From positions 1,302,001 to 1,366,000 of the forward strand of contig NZ_SDHW01000001.1 in the NCBI RefSeq assembly GCF_004118265.1: a DNA stretch of 64,000 nucleotides, in the 5' to 3' direction. Origin of the DNA: Lacibacter luteus (GTDB taxonomy: Bacteria > Bacteroidota > Bacteroidia > Chitinophagales > Chitinophagaceae). Both the position numbers and the translations under genes were made by a program. Positions 50,760-60,911 of this stretch are shown here, piece by piece; positions within the stretch are counted from its first letter, which is position 1; each line of letters opens with the position of its first letter. Under the pieces are notes generated by a model that was not told the DNA's origin, did no database searches, and saw only the letters and a program-made list of their open reading frames with translations.

Positions 50760-52334
50760 ATGAAAAAGATTGTTTTGCTTTTTGCAGTTTTTGCATCGCT
50801 ACAGGTAACGGCCCAACAACAATACTGGCAGCAGCAGGTAAACTACAGTATAGATGTAAAGCTGAATGTAAATGATAAATCCATTAAAGCTTTTGAGCAG
50901 ATTGAATACATCAATCAATCTCCCGATACATTAACCTTTATCTGGTTTCATCTTTGGCCCAATGCGTATAAAAACGAAAAAACAGCTTTGTATGCACAAT
51001 ACAAAGAAGGCGATAAAGAAGGTGCGAAAAAATTTAAACAGTCAGACAAAGGTTATATCGACAGTCTCGATTTTAAAGTAAACAACATTGCTGTAACTGT
51101 TGAAGCAGATAAAAAGAACATCGACATTGTAAAGATCATTTTGCCGCAACCATTACTGCCGGGCGGAAAGATCAACATCAGCACACCGTTCTATGTAAAA
51201 TTTCCTACTTACTTTTCGAGAAGCGGGTTTATTGATGATGCATTTGCAGTTTGCCAATGGTATCCGAAGCCGGCAGTTTACGATCGTAAAGGATGGCACC
51301 CGATGCCTTATTTAAACATGGGCGAGTATTACAGTGAGTTTGGCAGCTTTACAGTTAACATCACTGTTCCTTCAAACTATGTAGTTGCATCAACGGGTGC
51401 CTTGCAAAATGCAGATGAGCTGCAGGCATTAAAAGCTTCAAGCTCCATCAACAAAACAAAAACAGAAAACTTTACAGCATATACCCCACTATCAAACACT
51501 GCTTTTAAAACATTACAATACAAAGCTGAAAACGTACACGACTTTGCATGGTTTACCGATAATGATTTTGTTGTACAGTACGACACACTTGCACTGCCAT
51601 CGGGAAAAGTAATTGATGCGTTTACATTCTTTTCCAACAAAGCAAACAGCGAGTGGAGCAAAAGTGTAAATCATGTGGAAGATGCTGTAAGGCATTATTC
51701 CAACTGGATCGGCGAATACCCTTACCCTGTTGTAAATGCAGTGGAAGGACCGGGCAATGTATCGAGCGGTGGTATGGAGTATCCAATGGTTACACTCATT
51801 ACAAGTCCCGAAGCCAATACCGAAACTCTGGATGCAGTTATAACACACGAGGTTGGGCATAACTGGTTCTATGGTATACTCGGCAGCAATGAGCGTGAAC
51901 ATGCATGGATGGATGAAGGACTCAACAGCTTTTTCCAGTTTCGTTACGAAGCAGAAAAATACAGAAGCAATTCTATTTTCGGCAGCGCCTTGCCTGCTGA
52001 ATTAAAACAGCGTGGCCCGTCAGAATTTCTTGCCATCATCTATAATGCCATGAACGAAATTCCCATGAAGGATGCAATTGAAACGCCTTCGGAAGAATTT
52101 AAAAATAAAGACGAGTATGGCATTGTCATTTATTTAAAAACAGCCATCTGGGCTTTTCTGCTCGAACAGGAACTTGGTCGTCCTGTATTCGACAAAGCAA
52201 TACACAGCTATTACGATCAATGGAAGTTTCGTCACCCCTATCCTGAAGATTTTAAACTGGTGTTGGAAAGTGTAAGCAACCGCAGCTTAGATGATCTTTT
52301 TCTCCGTTTAAAAGAGAAAGGCAAACTACTGTAG
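50760..52334 (+). CDS. Secreted M1-family metallopeptidase
   Basis: The protein has 524 residues with a signal peptide (1-18, ending QVTAQQ). The N-terminal aminopeptidase domain contains NYSIDVKLNVNDKSIKAFEQIEYINQSPDTL. The catalytic domain has the exopeptidase-like GNVSSGGMEYP stretch and the zinc site HEVGHNW (His363, Glu364, His367) with Glu386 in WMDEGLNS, 19 residues on. It is probably periplasmic or surface-exposed. A paralogue follows directly. Confidence 0.94.
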   Translation: MKKIVLLFAVFASLQVTAQQQYWQQQVNYSIDVKLNVNDKSIKAFEQIEYINQSPDTLTFIWFHLWPNAYKNEKTALYAQYKEGDKEGAKKFKQSDKGYIDSLDFKVNNIAVTVEADKKNIDIVKIILPQPLLPGGKINISTPFYVKFPTYFSRSGFIDDAFAVCQWYPKPAVYDRKGWHPMPYLNMGEYYSEFGSFTVNITVPSNYVVASTGALQNADELQALKASSSINKTKTENFTAYTPLSNTAFKTLQYKAENVHDFAWFTDNDFVVQYDTLALPSGKVIDAFTFFSNKANSEWSKSVNHVEDAVRHYSNWIGEYPYPVVNAVEGPGNVSSGGMEYPMVTLITSPEANTETLDAVITHEVGHNWFYGILGSNEREHAWMDEGLNSFFQFRYEAEKYRSNSIFGSALPAELKQRGPSEFLAIIYNAMNEIPMKDAIETPSEEFKNKDEYGIVIYLKTAIWAFLLEQELGRPVFDKAIHSYYDQWKFRHPYPEDFKLVLESVSNRSLDDLFLRLKEKGKLL

Positions 52335-52376
52335 GTCTATCGGAAAGAAGATGTTATTTTTGAGAAAACCCATTGA

Positions 52377-55229
52377 GTGAAGTATTTATTTGCTTTCCTT
52401 TTTCTCACTGTTACATCTGCTTCGTTTGCGCAGCAACAATACTGGCAACAACAGGTAAATTTTTCTATTGATGTAAAACTGAACGATAGCGATCATACGC
52501 TGGATGGTTTTGCAAAAATTGAATATATCAACCATTCGCCCGATACTTTACGTTATATCTGGTTTCATGTATGGCCAAATGCGTATCGTACCGACAGAAC
52601 TGCTTTCAGCGATCAGTTGCTGGAAAATGGCCGCACCGATTTTTATTTTTCCAATGCAAAAGACCGAGGTTACATTAACCGCCTCGACTTTCGTGTAAAC
52701 AATGTGCTTGCAAAAACAGAAGACCATCCGCAACATATTGATATTATAAAAGTATTGCTGCCACAGCCATTAGCACCGGGCGCATCCATTGTTATTACAA
52801 CTCCATTTCATGTACAGCTGCCTAAGAATTTTTCACGTGGTGGTCATGTTGGTAAATCGTATCAAATAACACAATGGTACCCCAAACCCGCAGTGTACGA
52901 TCGTAACGGATGGCACCCGATGCCTTATTTAGACCAGGGAGAATTTTACAGCGAGTTCGGTAATTATGAAGTGAAAGTAACTGTGCCGAAAAGTTATGTT
53001 GTATTAAGCACCGGCGAATTGCAGAATAAGGAAGAACTCGAATGGCTGAAACAACGCAACACAATTACTTCTGTAGCTGCTGTACAAAAACCTGCTTTTA
53101 AAAAAACAACAGTAAAGAAATCCGTCAACAAAAAAACAACGCCTGCGATTGTGCCGACGCAGGAAGAAACAAAAACATTGGTTTTTAAACAAATCAATGT
53201 TCATGATTTTGCATGGTTTGCCGACAGGAAATACATTGTTCATTTCGATACACTGCAATTAAAAAGCGGTCATGTTGTCAACATCTTCACTGCTTTTACA
53301 GAAAACAATAAAGCTGTATGGAAGAACAGTATTCAAATGATGAAAGATGCTGTTACTTTCAGAAGCAATGCAATTGGCGAATATCCTTACGCCGTTGTTA
53401 CTGCGGTTGAAGCACCAATGGGTTTTCCCGGCGGTATGGAATATCCCTGCATTACTTCTATTACGCCCATGTCGTCAGCAGCAGATCTTGAAAGTGTAAT
53501 TGAACACGAAGTGGGGCACAACTGGTTCCAGGCAATGCTTGCAAGTAATGAGCGACAATATCCCTGGTTCGATGAAGGCATCAACAGTTATTACGACGAA
53601 CGTTTTGATAAAGAGTTGAGCCGTTACCGCAGCAGCAATCCTGTAAAGAAGAAAAAACTGCTCAACTTTAATCCGGATGAAAATCTATTCCTGCACAGTT
53701 TTGAACAATGGCATGTTGACCAACCATTAAACACTCCTGCAGATAGTTTAGGTGAAGCCAATTACGGATTGATAGCTTATGAAAAAGGAGCCGACTTTAT
53801 GCAGATGCTGGAACAAAAGCTTGGCCGTACTGCATTTGATGCTGCCATGCAAGCCTATTTTCAGCAATGGCAAGGAAAGCATCCTTCTCCTGCAGATTTA
53901 AAATATTCACTCGAACAAAGCAGCGGACAAAACTTAGACAATGAGTTTGCATTGTTAAATAAAAAAGGAGCTTTGCAACCTACGCCGAAAAGAAAGCTCA
54001 GCATTAAACCTTTTGCAGGCACAAACAATTCCGCAACCAACACACTCATTGTTGCTCCGATAATGGGCATCAATAAATACGATGGGTTTATGATTGGTGG
54101 CGCACTAACAAACTATACACTTGAGCCAAGAGCATTCCAGTTTATTGCAGCGCCCATGTATGCAACCAAAAGCAAAGAACTGAATGGTATTGCAAGAGCG
54201 AGTTATACGTTCTATCCCAACAAAAAATTTCAACGCATTACAGTTGCAGTAAATGCATTAAAGTTCAATACAGATAATTTTACCGACACAGCCAATCAAA
54301 CCTATGTAACAGGCTTTCGCAAACTTTCACCATCGCTCAAATTTGTTTTTGCCGAAACCAATCCACGCAGCACAAGAGAACGTTTTATACAATGGAAAAC
54401 ATTTTTTATTTCGGAAGATAATCTTCGTTTTAAGTCGGATACATTCCCCAACGGAAACCGTTATACCATTATCAATAAAGAAACAGGTACACGATATTTA
54501 AATCAACTTCGTTTTGTGATACAGGACAGCCGTGCGCTTTATCCTTATCGTGGTGAATTAATGGCAGAACAGGCAAAAGATTTTGTTCGTCTTGCGTTTA
54601 CCGGGAATTATTATTTTAACTACAATGAGCGTCTTGGTGCAAACATCCGCTTCTTTGCAGGTAAGTTTATTTACCTGGGAGAACGTACTATAAGTAAAGC
54701 GTTTGCAACCGATGCATTTCATTTAAACTTATCAGCACCTAAAGGTTCGGAAGATTACACGTACAGTAATTATTTCTTTGGCCGAAGCGAACAGGATGGA
54801 TTTGCTGCACAGCAGATGATGATGCGTGATGGCGGCTTTAAAGTGCGTACCGATTTTCTTGCCAACAAGATCGGTAAAACAGATAACTGGTTGATGGCTC
54901 TAAACTTTTCAACCGATATTCCCGACCAGATCAACATCCTGCGTATTTTGCCATTTACTGTTCCGTTGAAAATCTATGTTGATATGGGCACTTATGCAAA
55001 TGCATGGCAACCCGATGCAGAAGGAAGCCGTGTATTGTACAATGCAGGTTTGCAGCTATCGTTATTTAAAAACACGATCAACATTTATGCACCCCTGCTT
55101 TACAGCAAACCTTATAAAGATTATTTCCTCTCTACCATCCCTGAAAAACGTTTCCTTAAAAACATTGCCTTCACCATCGATATTCAGAATTTAAGTTTAA
55201 AAAAGTTTGATCGGCGTTTACCATTTTAA
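52377..55229 (+). CDS. M1-family metallopeptidase fused to a putative outer-membrane barrel
   Basis: The protein has 950 residues with a GTG start at 52377 and a signal peptide (MKYLFAFLFLTVTSASFAQ). Residues 19-525 parallel the preceding protein: FSIDVKLNDSDHTLDGFAKIEYINHS, HEVGHNW (His377, His381) and Glu400 in WFDEGINS. Lys/Thr-rich filler (FKKTTVKKSVNKKTT) marks residues 239-253. From about 540 to 950 there are many amphipathic strands (GFMIGGALTNYTLEPRAFQF, YYFNYNERLGANIRFF) and a C-terminal Phe. This is typical of an outer-membrane barrel. The peptidase would then be held at the outer membrane (inference). Confidence 0.9.
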   Translation: MKYLFAFLFLTVTSASFAQQQYWQQQVNFSIDVKLNDSDHTLDGFAKIEYINHSPDTLRYIWFHVWPNAYRTDRTAFSDQLLENGRTDFYFSNAKDRGYINRLDFRVNNVLAKTEDHPQHIDIIKVLLPQPLAPGASIVITTPFHVQLPKNFSRGGHVGKSYQITQWYPKPAVYDRNGWHPMPYLDQGEFYSEFGNYEVKVTVPKSYVVLSTGELQNKEELEWLKQRNTITSVAAVQKPAFKKTTVKKSVNKKTTPAIVPTQEETKTLVFKQINVHDFAWFADRKYIVHFDTLQLKSGHVVNIFTAFTENNKAVWKNSIQMMKDAVTFRSNAIGEYPYAVVTAVEAPMGFPGGMEYPCITSITPMSSAADLESVIEHEVGHNWFQAMLASNERQYPWFDEGINSYYDERFDKELSRYRSSNPVKKKKLLNFNPDENLFLHSFEQWHVDQPLNTPADSLGEANYGLIAYEKGADFMQMLEQKLGRTAFDAAMQAYFQQWQGKHPSPADLKYSLEQSSGQNLDNEFALLNKKGALQPTPKRKLSIKPFAGTNNSATNTLIVAPIMGINKYDGFMIGGALTNYTLEPRAFQFIAAPMYATKSKELNGIARASYTFYPNKKFQRITVAVNALKFNTDNFTDTANQTYVTGFRKLSPSLKFVFAETNPRSTRERFIQWKTFFISEDNLRFKSDTFPNGNRYTIINKETGTRYLNQLRFVIQDSRALYPYRGELMAEQAKDFVRLAFTGNYYFNYNERLGANIRFFAGKFIYLGERTISKAFATDAFHLNLSAPKGSEDYTYSNYFFGRSEQDGFAAQQMMMRDGGFKVRTDFLANKIGKTDNWLMALNFSTDIPDQINILRILPFTVPLKIYVDMGTYANAWQPDAEGSRVLYNAGLQLSLFKNTINIYAPLLYSKPYKDYFLSTIPEKRFLKNIAFTIDIQNLSLKKFDRRLPF

Positions 55230-56146
55230 TGGAGGGAATCAATTACATACCGTATGCATCCATTAACAAACAAAAATGGAATGACTGTATCGATCGTGCA
55301 GTAAATGGTTTGATTTATGGTTACGCTTGGTATCTTGATGCAATGGCTGAGCAATGGGATGCACTTGTGTTGAACGACTATGAAGCTGTAATGCCGATCG
55401 CTTCAAATAAGAAGTATGGCATCAGCTATTTGTATCAACCGTATTTCTGTGCATCGCTCGGTATTTTTTCTGTACAACCGTTAACCGGTGCTGTTACAGA
55501 AAGTTTTCTGAAAAGTATTCCTTCACGTTTCCGTTACATTGATATTTACCTGAACAAAGACAACCTGTTTCCGGTTAATGATTTCCCATTAACAGAGCGG
55601 ATGAATTTTGTACTGCCGTTAAATAAGCCGTATAGTGTTCTTGCAGAAAGTTATCGCAGCAACCTGAAGCGCAATATTAAAAAAGCAGAACAAAGCAAGC
55701 TGCTGGCTAGTCAAACTGTTGAGCTTGATGCAATACTTGCACTGGCAAAAGAAACCATGCAGCGTGTTTCTGCAATTACCGATGAACAGCTCAATCGTTT
55801 TAAAAAAGTTTTCGAAGAAGCAAAGAAATTTCAACAGGCAGAAACAATGGGCATATACACAGCCAATGGCGATCTTTTGGCGTCTGCTGTTTTTTTATAC
55901 TCACACAACCGCTGGTATTATATTCTTGTAGGCAATCACCCGAATGGAAAAACATTAGGCGCTTCGCATTATCTCATCGACAGATTTATTGCTTTGCATG
56001 CAGATACAGATTCCTTGCTCGATTTTGAAGGAAGTGACATTCGTAATCTTGCTTTCTTTTACAGCAGCTATGGCGCAGAGGAAGAACGCTATGCAGCTTT
56101 GCGCATGAACAGGTTGCCGAAATTGCTACGCTGGTTGAAAGAATAG
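55229..56146 (+). CDS. GNAT/FemAB-like acyltransferase
   Basis: The protein has 305 residues. The start overlaps the peptidase stop by one base (TAATG). The central SNLKRNIKKAEQSKL motif and the C-terminal GASHYLIDRFIALHADTDSLLDFEGSD are typical of the Acetyltransf_6 / FemAB-like double-GNAT group. These act in surface polysaccharide, lipid or peptidoglycan modification. The substrate is unknown. Coupling to the M1-barrel gene suggests an envelope role. Confidence 0.82.
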   Translation: MEGINYIPYASINKQKWNDCIDRAVNGLIYGYAWYLDAMAEQWDALVLNDYEAVMPIASNKKYGISYLYQPYFCASLGIFSVQPLTGAVTESFLKSIPSRFRYIDIYLNKDNLFPVNDFPLTERMNFVLPLNKPYSVLAESYRSNLKRNIKKAEQSKLLASQTVELDAILALAKETMQRVSAITDEQLNRFKKVFEEAKKFQQAETMGIYTANGDLLASAVFLYSHNRWYYILVGNHPNGKTLGASHYLIDRFIALHADTDSLLDFEGSDIRNLAFFYSSYGAEEERYAALRMNRLPKLLRWLKE

Positions 56147-56165
56147 ATTTGAGAGATCGCTCTGA

Positions 56166-56942
56166 CTAATAATACCAGTATTGAAATTGCTGAGCCTTCT
56201 TTAAATAGAACTCGTTAGAAATAATCATTTCAAGTTTTTTCAAACAAAGGAATATCTGTCTACGTCTACTCTCTTCAAACTCAGGATTATTCTTGCTTTG
56301 TTGATATATCAACTCTCTTAACGTTGAAAAATAAAGCATCTTCAGTTTATGAATATCACTTTGAGGTGTTGCATACTTTAAAGATTGTTTGTATTGATAT
56401 ACATCATACTCAGCACAGCCAATCAACCTATTGCTCTGATGCCCGAAATATGTACCGCCGGAATTGAGGTATCCAAAAATGTCATTAACATTTTGATATA
56501 TACTAATTAGATTCTCCCGAACAGCTTCTAACTCCTTTTCTGGATTTCTGTTCTTTAGAAAATACGCATACAGAATATAAAATCGATCCTGTCCTTGTTC
56601 ACTGCCAAACGTTAAGTGCATGGCATCTCCATCAGAGTTAACAATATCTTTAAAATATCCACTCTGGGCATAGGCTATATCCGGATGAACTGGTATATGA
56701 GAATGCAATGAAGGGAAATTATCTACAATGAGATTGAACTCATCTTTTGTATATCGAATCGTATCAAAATGTATTGAAGATATAATTACAGAATCCGATT
56801 TCGCATAAAGTCCGGACGTATCAACTTTAGAAGACTTTGTAATGACAATGTTACTTTTCCCAGCTGCAGACTTTTCATCAATATTAGTATTGCAGCCTGA
56901 AAGAAAAAAAACAACCAATAAAAATAAACAAAAGCAATGCAT
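56166..56942 (-). CDS. Lipoprotein of unknown function
   Basis: The protein has 258 residues. A lipobox FLSGC (Cys17) follows a short hydrophobic run. The mature protein is helical (FDTIRYTKDEFNLIVDNFPSLHSHIPVHPDIAY, then YFLKNRNPEKELEAVRENLISIYQNVND). The central part (YFGHQSNRLIGCAEYDVYQY) is unusual for its His/Tyr content. No family is recognised. The DNA is visibly AT-rich. It probably sits in the outer-membrane inner leaflet. Confidence 0.75.
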   Translation of the reverse strand: MHCFCLFLLVVFFLSGCNTNIDEKSAAGKSNIVITKSSKVDTSGLYAKSDSVIISSIHFDTIRYTKDEFNLIVDNFPSLHSHIPVHPDIAYAQSGYFKDIVNSDGDAMHLTFGSEQGQDRFYILYAYFLKNRNPEKELEAVRENLISIYQNVNDIFGYLNSGGTYFGHQSNRLIGCAEYDVYQYKQSLKYATPQSDIHKLKMLYFSTLRELIYQQSKNNPEFEESRRRQIFLCLKKLEMIISNEFYLKKAQQFQYWYY

Positions 56943-56963
56943 GACTTTATAATAAGATTATCC

Positions 56964-57629
56964 CTACTCTTCTAATATCTTCTCTGCAATAACCAGATCA
57001 ATCGGGTTGGTTATTTTAATATTCCTTTCTTCGCCTGGCACTAACGTTACTTTCAAACCAAACGCTTCAACCACTGTTGCTTCATCGGTAAACCAGGCTT
57101 TGTAATCAATAGCAAAAGCAGGCAATAAAATTTTACTGTGGAAAGTTTGCGGGGTTTGTACCAACCGCAGCTTGCTTCTGTCAACAGGATCGTTTCCGTC
57201 TTCTGTAATTATCCGCACACTATCCCGGCATTCAACAGCCGGTACAGCACTGCCTGTTTCCATTGCTGTTTCGTAACAACGTCTAATCAATTCATCGCTT
57301 ACCAGACAACGTACACCATCATGTACAAAAATGATCGCTTCTTCTTCTACCAGCTTCAATCCGTTTTGTACTGAATGAAAACGTGTTTCACCACCAACCG
57401 TTAATTGAATACGTTGTTCATCAAAATAACCATCAATAATTTCTTTACCCAACTCCAGGTGATCTTCGGGTAACACAACAATCACTTTACATTCCGGTAA
57501 TGCTTTTAAAAACGCATTGATGGTATAATACAGCACCGGTTTATTTTTCAACAAGAGAAACTGTTTCGGAAGTACAGAGCCCATTCGCTTACCGGATCCA
57601 CCGGCCACAATAACTACATACGTTTGCAT
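56964..57629 (-). CDS. ispD: 2-C-methyl-D-erythritol 4-phosphate cytidylyltransferase
   Basis: The protein has 221 residues. The nucleotidyltransferase motif is VAGGSGKRMGSVLPKQFLLL (7-26) and the family stretch FVHDGVRCLVS (about 100-110) with the DAAR-like role. VDRSKLRLVQTPQTFHSKIL and the C-terminal NIKITNPIDLVIAEKIL close the domain. It makes CDP-methylerythritol in the MEP isoprenoid pathway. It is not fused to ispF. Confidence 0.94.
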   Translation of the reverse strand: MQTYVVIVAGGSGKRMGSVLPKQFLLLKNKPVLYYTINAFLKALPECKVIVVLPEDHLELGKEIIDGYFDEQRIQLTVGGETRFHSVQNGLKLVEEEAIIFVHDGVRCLVSDELIRRCYETAMETGSAVPAVECRDSVRIITEDGNDPVDRSKLRLVQTPQTFHSKILLPAFAIDYKAWFTDEATVVEAFGLKVTLVPGEERNIKITNPIDLVIAEKILEE

Positions 57630-57675
57630 AAAGTCAAAGATAAGAGAGAGAAATGATTAGTAAATGATAACAGCT

Positions 57676-58671
57676 TTAAGCGAGCAATTGTTTACACTCC
57701 TGCAAAAGCCGGTCTTTCTTAATAGCAGCGGTGCCTACTTCTTCACAAACAAGTCCGCCGGCAATGTTGGCCATTTCGGCCATCAGATGAACATTGTTGG
57801 TTGCAGCATAAACAAGTGATGCAACGGCAATAACCGTATCGCCTGCACCGCTTACATCGGCTATATGACGCAGATGCGAAGGAATGACAGCTGCGTTTTC
57901 TTCTTTCTGATAGAATACTCCTTTTTCTGAAAGTGTAATAAACGAAATTGCATGACTGAGCTTTTCCTGCAACTGTGTATGAATGATACGAAGCGTCTCT
58001 TCATTCACATTTTCAATCAACAGGTTCAACCCGTCTTTTACTTCTTTCAGGTTTGGTTTAAATACATCAACAGCTTTGTACGCAAAAAAGTTTTTACGCT
58101 TGGGATCCACTGTTGTTATAATACCGTTGTGCCTGCACAAATCAATTGCTTTCTGAATAACTGTTTCAGTAAGCACCCCTTTATTGTAATCTTCGAAGAT
58201 GATGACATCAGGTTTTTCCTGCGCAATAAACATTTGTATGGCGAGGATCATCCGTTGTTCATCTTCGTAACCAAGATCGTTGGTAATTTCATTGTCCAAA
58301 CGCATCATTTGCTGGTTACGGCTGATGATGCGTGTTTTACTGGTAGTAATGCGTTTAGCACTTGCAAGTAAAAAATCTGTTTTGATATGCTGCTGCTGCA
58401 ATAACTGCTGCAATTGTTTGCCATCCTCATCTGTACCAATTACACTCAGCATTGAAACATTTGCACCAAGCGATGCAAGATTCAACGCCACGTTTGCTGC
58501 ACCACCAATACGGTACTCTTTTTTATCGAGCGATACAATGGGAACAGGAGCTTCGGGTGAAATACGATCTACATGTCCCCACATATAGGTATCCAGCATT
58601 ACATCGCCAATAACACCTGCTTTTAATTGTGTGAATTGCTGAAATAACTGATCGAAATTTACCCCGCTCAT
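57676..58671 (-). CDS. PfkB-family kinase, heptose-7-phosphate kinase-like (RfaE1/HldE N-domain)
   Basis: The protein has 331 residues from the ATG at 58671; the longer frame to 58704 adds 11 residues that overlap the upstream gene. It opens with GVIGDVMLDTYMWGHVDRISPEAPVPIV and has GGAANVALNLASLGANV. It ends with the PfkB catalytic signature DVSGAGDTVIAVASL with the catalytic Asp. This strongly resembles the kinase half of HldE, which phosphorylates D-glycero-manno-heptose 7-phosphate at C1. The nucleotidyl half is absent, so a separate enzyme would be needed. The start lies 1 base after the permease stop. Confidence 0.88.
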   Translation of the reverse strand: MSGVNFDQLFQQFTQLKAGVIGDVMLDTYMWGHVDRISPEAPVPIVSLDKKEYRIGGAANVALNLASLGANVSMLSVIGTDEDGKQLQQLLQQQHIKTDFLLASAKRITTSKTRIISRNQQMMRLDNEITNDLGYEDEQRMILAIQMFIAQEKPDVIIFEDYNKGVLTETVIQKAIDLCRHNGIITTVDPKRKNFFAYKAVDVFKPNLKEVKDGLNLLIENVNEETLRIIHTQLQEKLSHAISFITLSEKGVFYQKEENAAVIPSHLRHIADVSGAGDTVIAVASLVYAATNNVHLMAEMANIAGGLVCEEVGTAAIKKDRLLQECKQLLA

Positions 58672-58672
58672 A

Positions 58673-60106
58673 CTAAACCGTCTTCTTTTGATTTGCGACT
58701 GCAATATAATAAACAGGAATACCCAATACTACAATTCCTAAACCTATTCCTGCATAAACAGGCTTCATGATAATGAGGAAGAAACAAAACGTTAATCCTA
58801 AAATAATATAAATGATGGGAAGAACAGGATATGCAAATGCTTTATACGGACGTTCAATATCCGGGCGTTTGGCACGCAATACAAATATGCCGATGATGGT
58901 AAGCACATAAAACAATACTACCACAAAAGAGATCATATCGAGCAGATCGCCATACTGCCCGCTTAAACAAAGTAAAGAGGCCCACACGCATTGTGCCCAC
59001 AATGCCCATTGCGGTACTGCATTTTCATTTAATGTACCGGCTTGTTTAAAAAACAATCCATCCTGTGCCATGGTATAATACACACGTGCTCCTGATAACA
59101 CAAGCCCGTTGATACAACCGAATGTTGAGATCATGATCATTACAGCAATTACATACATACCGATGCTGCCGAATATTTCATTAGCAGCTGCTACCGCTAC
59201 ACGATCCTGTTTTGCAAACGCAATACTTTGTTCGCCCCCATTCAACGGCAGTACGCTGATGTACATAATGTTTGCTGCAATGTAAATGATGGTAACGATC
59301 AATGTGCCGAGAAAAAGACTTAAGCCGATATTACGTTTTGGGTTTTTAATTTCACCTGCAATAAACGTTACGTTGTTCCATGCATCGCTGCTGAAGATAG
59401 AACCTGTCATGGATGCTGCAATAGCACCAAGTACCGCACTACCTGCAATACCGGCAATCATACCACCTTCCTGTATCTTACTCATCTGCCAGGCGTTTTC
59501 CCAATTGGCATTCCATACATCTGCTTTAGCAGCTAATAATAAGCCAAACACAATCAAGCCAAACAGCGAAACAAGTTTGGTAATAGTAAAAATGGTTTGA
59601 ATGATCTTGCCGCCCTGTATACCTCTTGTGTTGATGTATGTAAGCAATGCAATAACAGCAATGGATACAAGTTGTGCAGGATAGAGTTTGAATATGCCTA
59701 ACTGAAAAAGAATATTCTCATCCTTTATGTCAAGTGCAGGAATGAAATATCCGGTAAATTTTGAGAAGGCTACACCTACTGCTGCAATAGTTGCAGTTTG
59801 AATAACGGTAAAGAAACTCCAGCCATAAAGAAAACCTGCAAGTTTATTAAAAGCTTCTTTCAAATAAACATACTGACCGCCTGCTTTAGGAAACATAGCA
59901 CTCAGCTCACCATAACTCAATGCTGCAGTTAAGGTCATAAAGCCGGTAATCAACCAAACAAATAAAAGCCATCCGGCACTGCCTACGTTACGTGTAATAT
60001 CGGCGCTTACAATAAAAATACCGGAGCCGATCATTGAACCTGCCACGATCATTGTGGCATCGAGTAAACTTAAGGTTGGTTTAAATTCCTGTTGTGTTGC
60101 AGACAT
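58673..60106 (-). CDS. APC-family amino acid permease
   Basis: The protein has 477 residues with 12 predicted transmembrane helices. The first helix region MIVAGSMIGSGIFIVSADI carries the GSGIF motif of the amino acid/polyamine/organocation family. LSYGELSAMFPKAGGQYVYLKEAF (helix 2-3) is typical of LAT-like exchangers in Bacteroidota. It is an inner-membrane transporter; the substrate is not readable from sequence. It is translationally adjacent to the heptose-kinase-like gene. Confidence 0.92.
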   Translation of the reverse strand: MSATQQEFKPTLSLLDATMIVAGSMIGSGIFIVSADITRNVGSAGWLLFVWLITGFMTLTAALSYGELSAMFPKAGGQYVYLKEAFNKLAGFLYGWSFFTVIQTATIAAVGVAFSKFTGYFIPALDIKDENILFQLGIFKLYPAQLVSIAVIALLTYINTRGIQGGKIIQTIFTITKLVSLFGLIVFGLLLAAKADVWNANWENAWQMSKIQEGGMIAGIAGSAVLGAIAASMTGSIFSSDAWNNVTFIAGEIKNPKRNIGLSLFLGTLIVTIIYIAANIMYISVLPLNGGEQSIAFAKQDRVAVAAANEIFGSIGMYVIAVMIMISTFGCINGLVLSGARVYYTMAQDGLFFKQAGTLNENAVPQWALWAQCVWASLLCLSGQYGDLLDMISFVVVLFYVLTIIGIFVLRAKRPDIERPYKAFAYPVLPIIYIILGLTFCFFLIIMKPVYAGIGLGIVVLGIPVYYIAVANQKKTV

Positions 60107-60165
60107 AGCAGAGGTTTCGTTTCAAAAAAATATGAAACGGAAGATAAGGATTAATTTGTAACTGC

Positions 60166-60783
60166 TTATTGCTTCTTGCTGAGCTTGTAGGCGTCGTTTA
60201 AGCCCTTTACAACTTCTGTTGTAATGTTAAACGCTGTGTCTTTATAATACAGTGTAGGATTACCTTCCTGTGTAGAGAAAATAAAATTATACTTACCTGC
60301 TTTGTTATAATCCTTTAGGTATTCGTTGATCTTCTTTTGAATTTCTTCAATCGCTCTCGACTGATTTTCGAGGTGTTGTCCTTGCATTGATTGTTGACGC
60401 TGACCTATTTGCTGATAACGTGTTTGATATTCCTGTTGAAAACGTTCAGCTTCAACCTGTGTAATAGCCTGGCCCTTTTTCAAAAACTCAACACGGTCAC
60501 GTTCGAGCTTATTTAAGTCGCCTTGTATCTGGTTATCGTAACGGTTCTTCTCACGTTCCAGTTCTTCATTCTTCAACTTAAAGAATTCGTAATACTTCTG
60601 CACAGTATCCAGATCGATGTATGCTACTTTAATATGCTGGGGAAGTTCGGCTCCTGCACTGTCTTTTACAACAGTACTTGCTTTTGGTTCAGTTGCTTTT
60701 TTACCGGCACTGAAATGCAACACATACAATACAGCTACTGCCGCTAATAACACCCACAATAAAATACTTTGTAAACTTTTCAT
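60166..60783 (-). CDS. OmpH/Skp-family periplasmic chaperone
   Basis: The protein has 205 residues. An N-terminal hydrophobic anchor (6-25) is followed by the OmpH start KVAYIDLDTVQKYYEFFKLK. A long coiled-coil (75-160, KNRYDNQIQGDLNKLERDRVEFLKK) makes the tentacles. The end (YNFIFSTQEGNPTLYYKDTAFNITTEVVKGLNDAY) forms the trimerisation body. Skp-like trimers escort outer-membrane proteins across the periplasm. A long anchor without a clear cleavage site may keep it membrane-bound. Confidence 0.88.
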   Translation of the reverse strand: MKSLQSILLWVLLAAVAVLYVLHFSAGKKATEPKASTVVKDSAGAELPQHIKVAYIDLDTVQKYYEFFKLKNEELEREKNRYDNQIQGDLNKLERDRVEFLKKGQAITQVEAERFQQEYQTRYQQIGQRQQSMQGQHLENQSRAIEEIQKKINEYLKDYNKAGKYNFIFSTQEGNPTLYYKDTAFNITTEVVKGLNDAYKLSKKQ

Positions 60784-60911
60784 AACTAGGTGGGCAAAGT
60801 AAAGGATTTCGGTTGAGTGTAAAAAAACGAAGTTGTTTTTAAGAAAGCGTTAACAAGATGAAGCTATAAGGCACAATATTCAAATTTTCTTTCCGTACTT
60901 ATCAACATACA

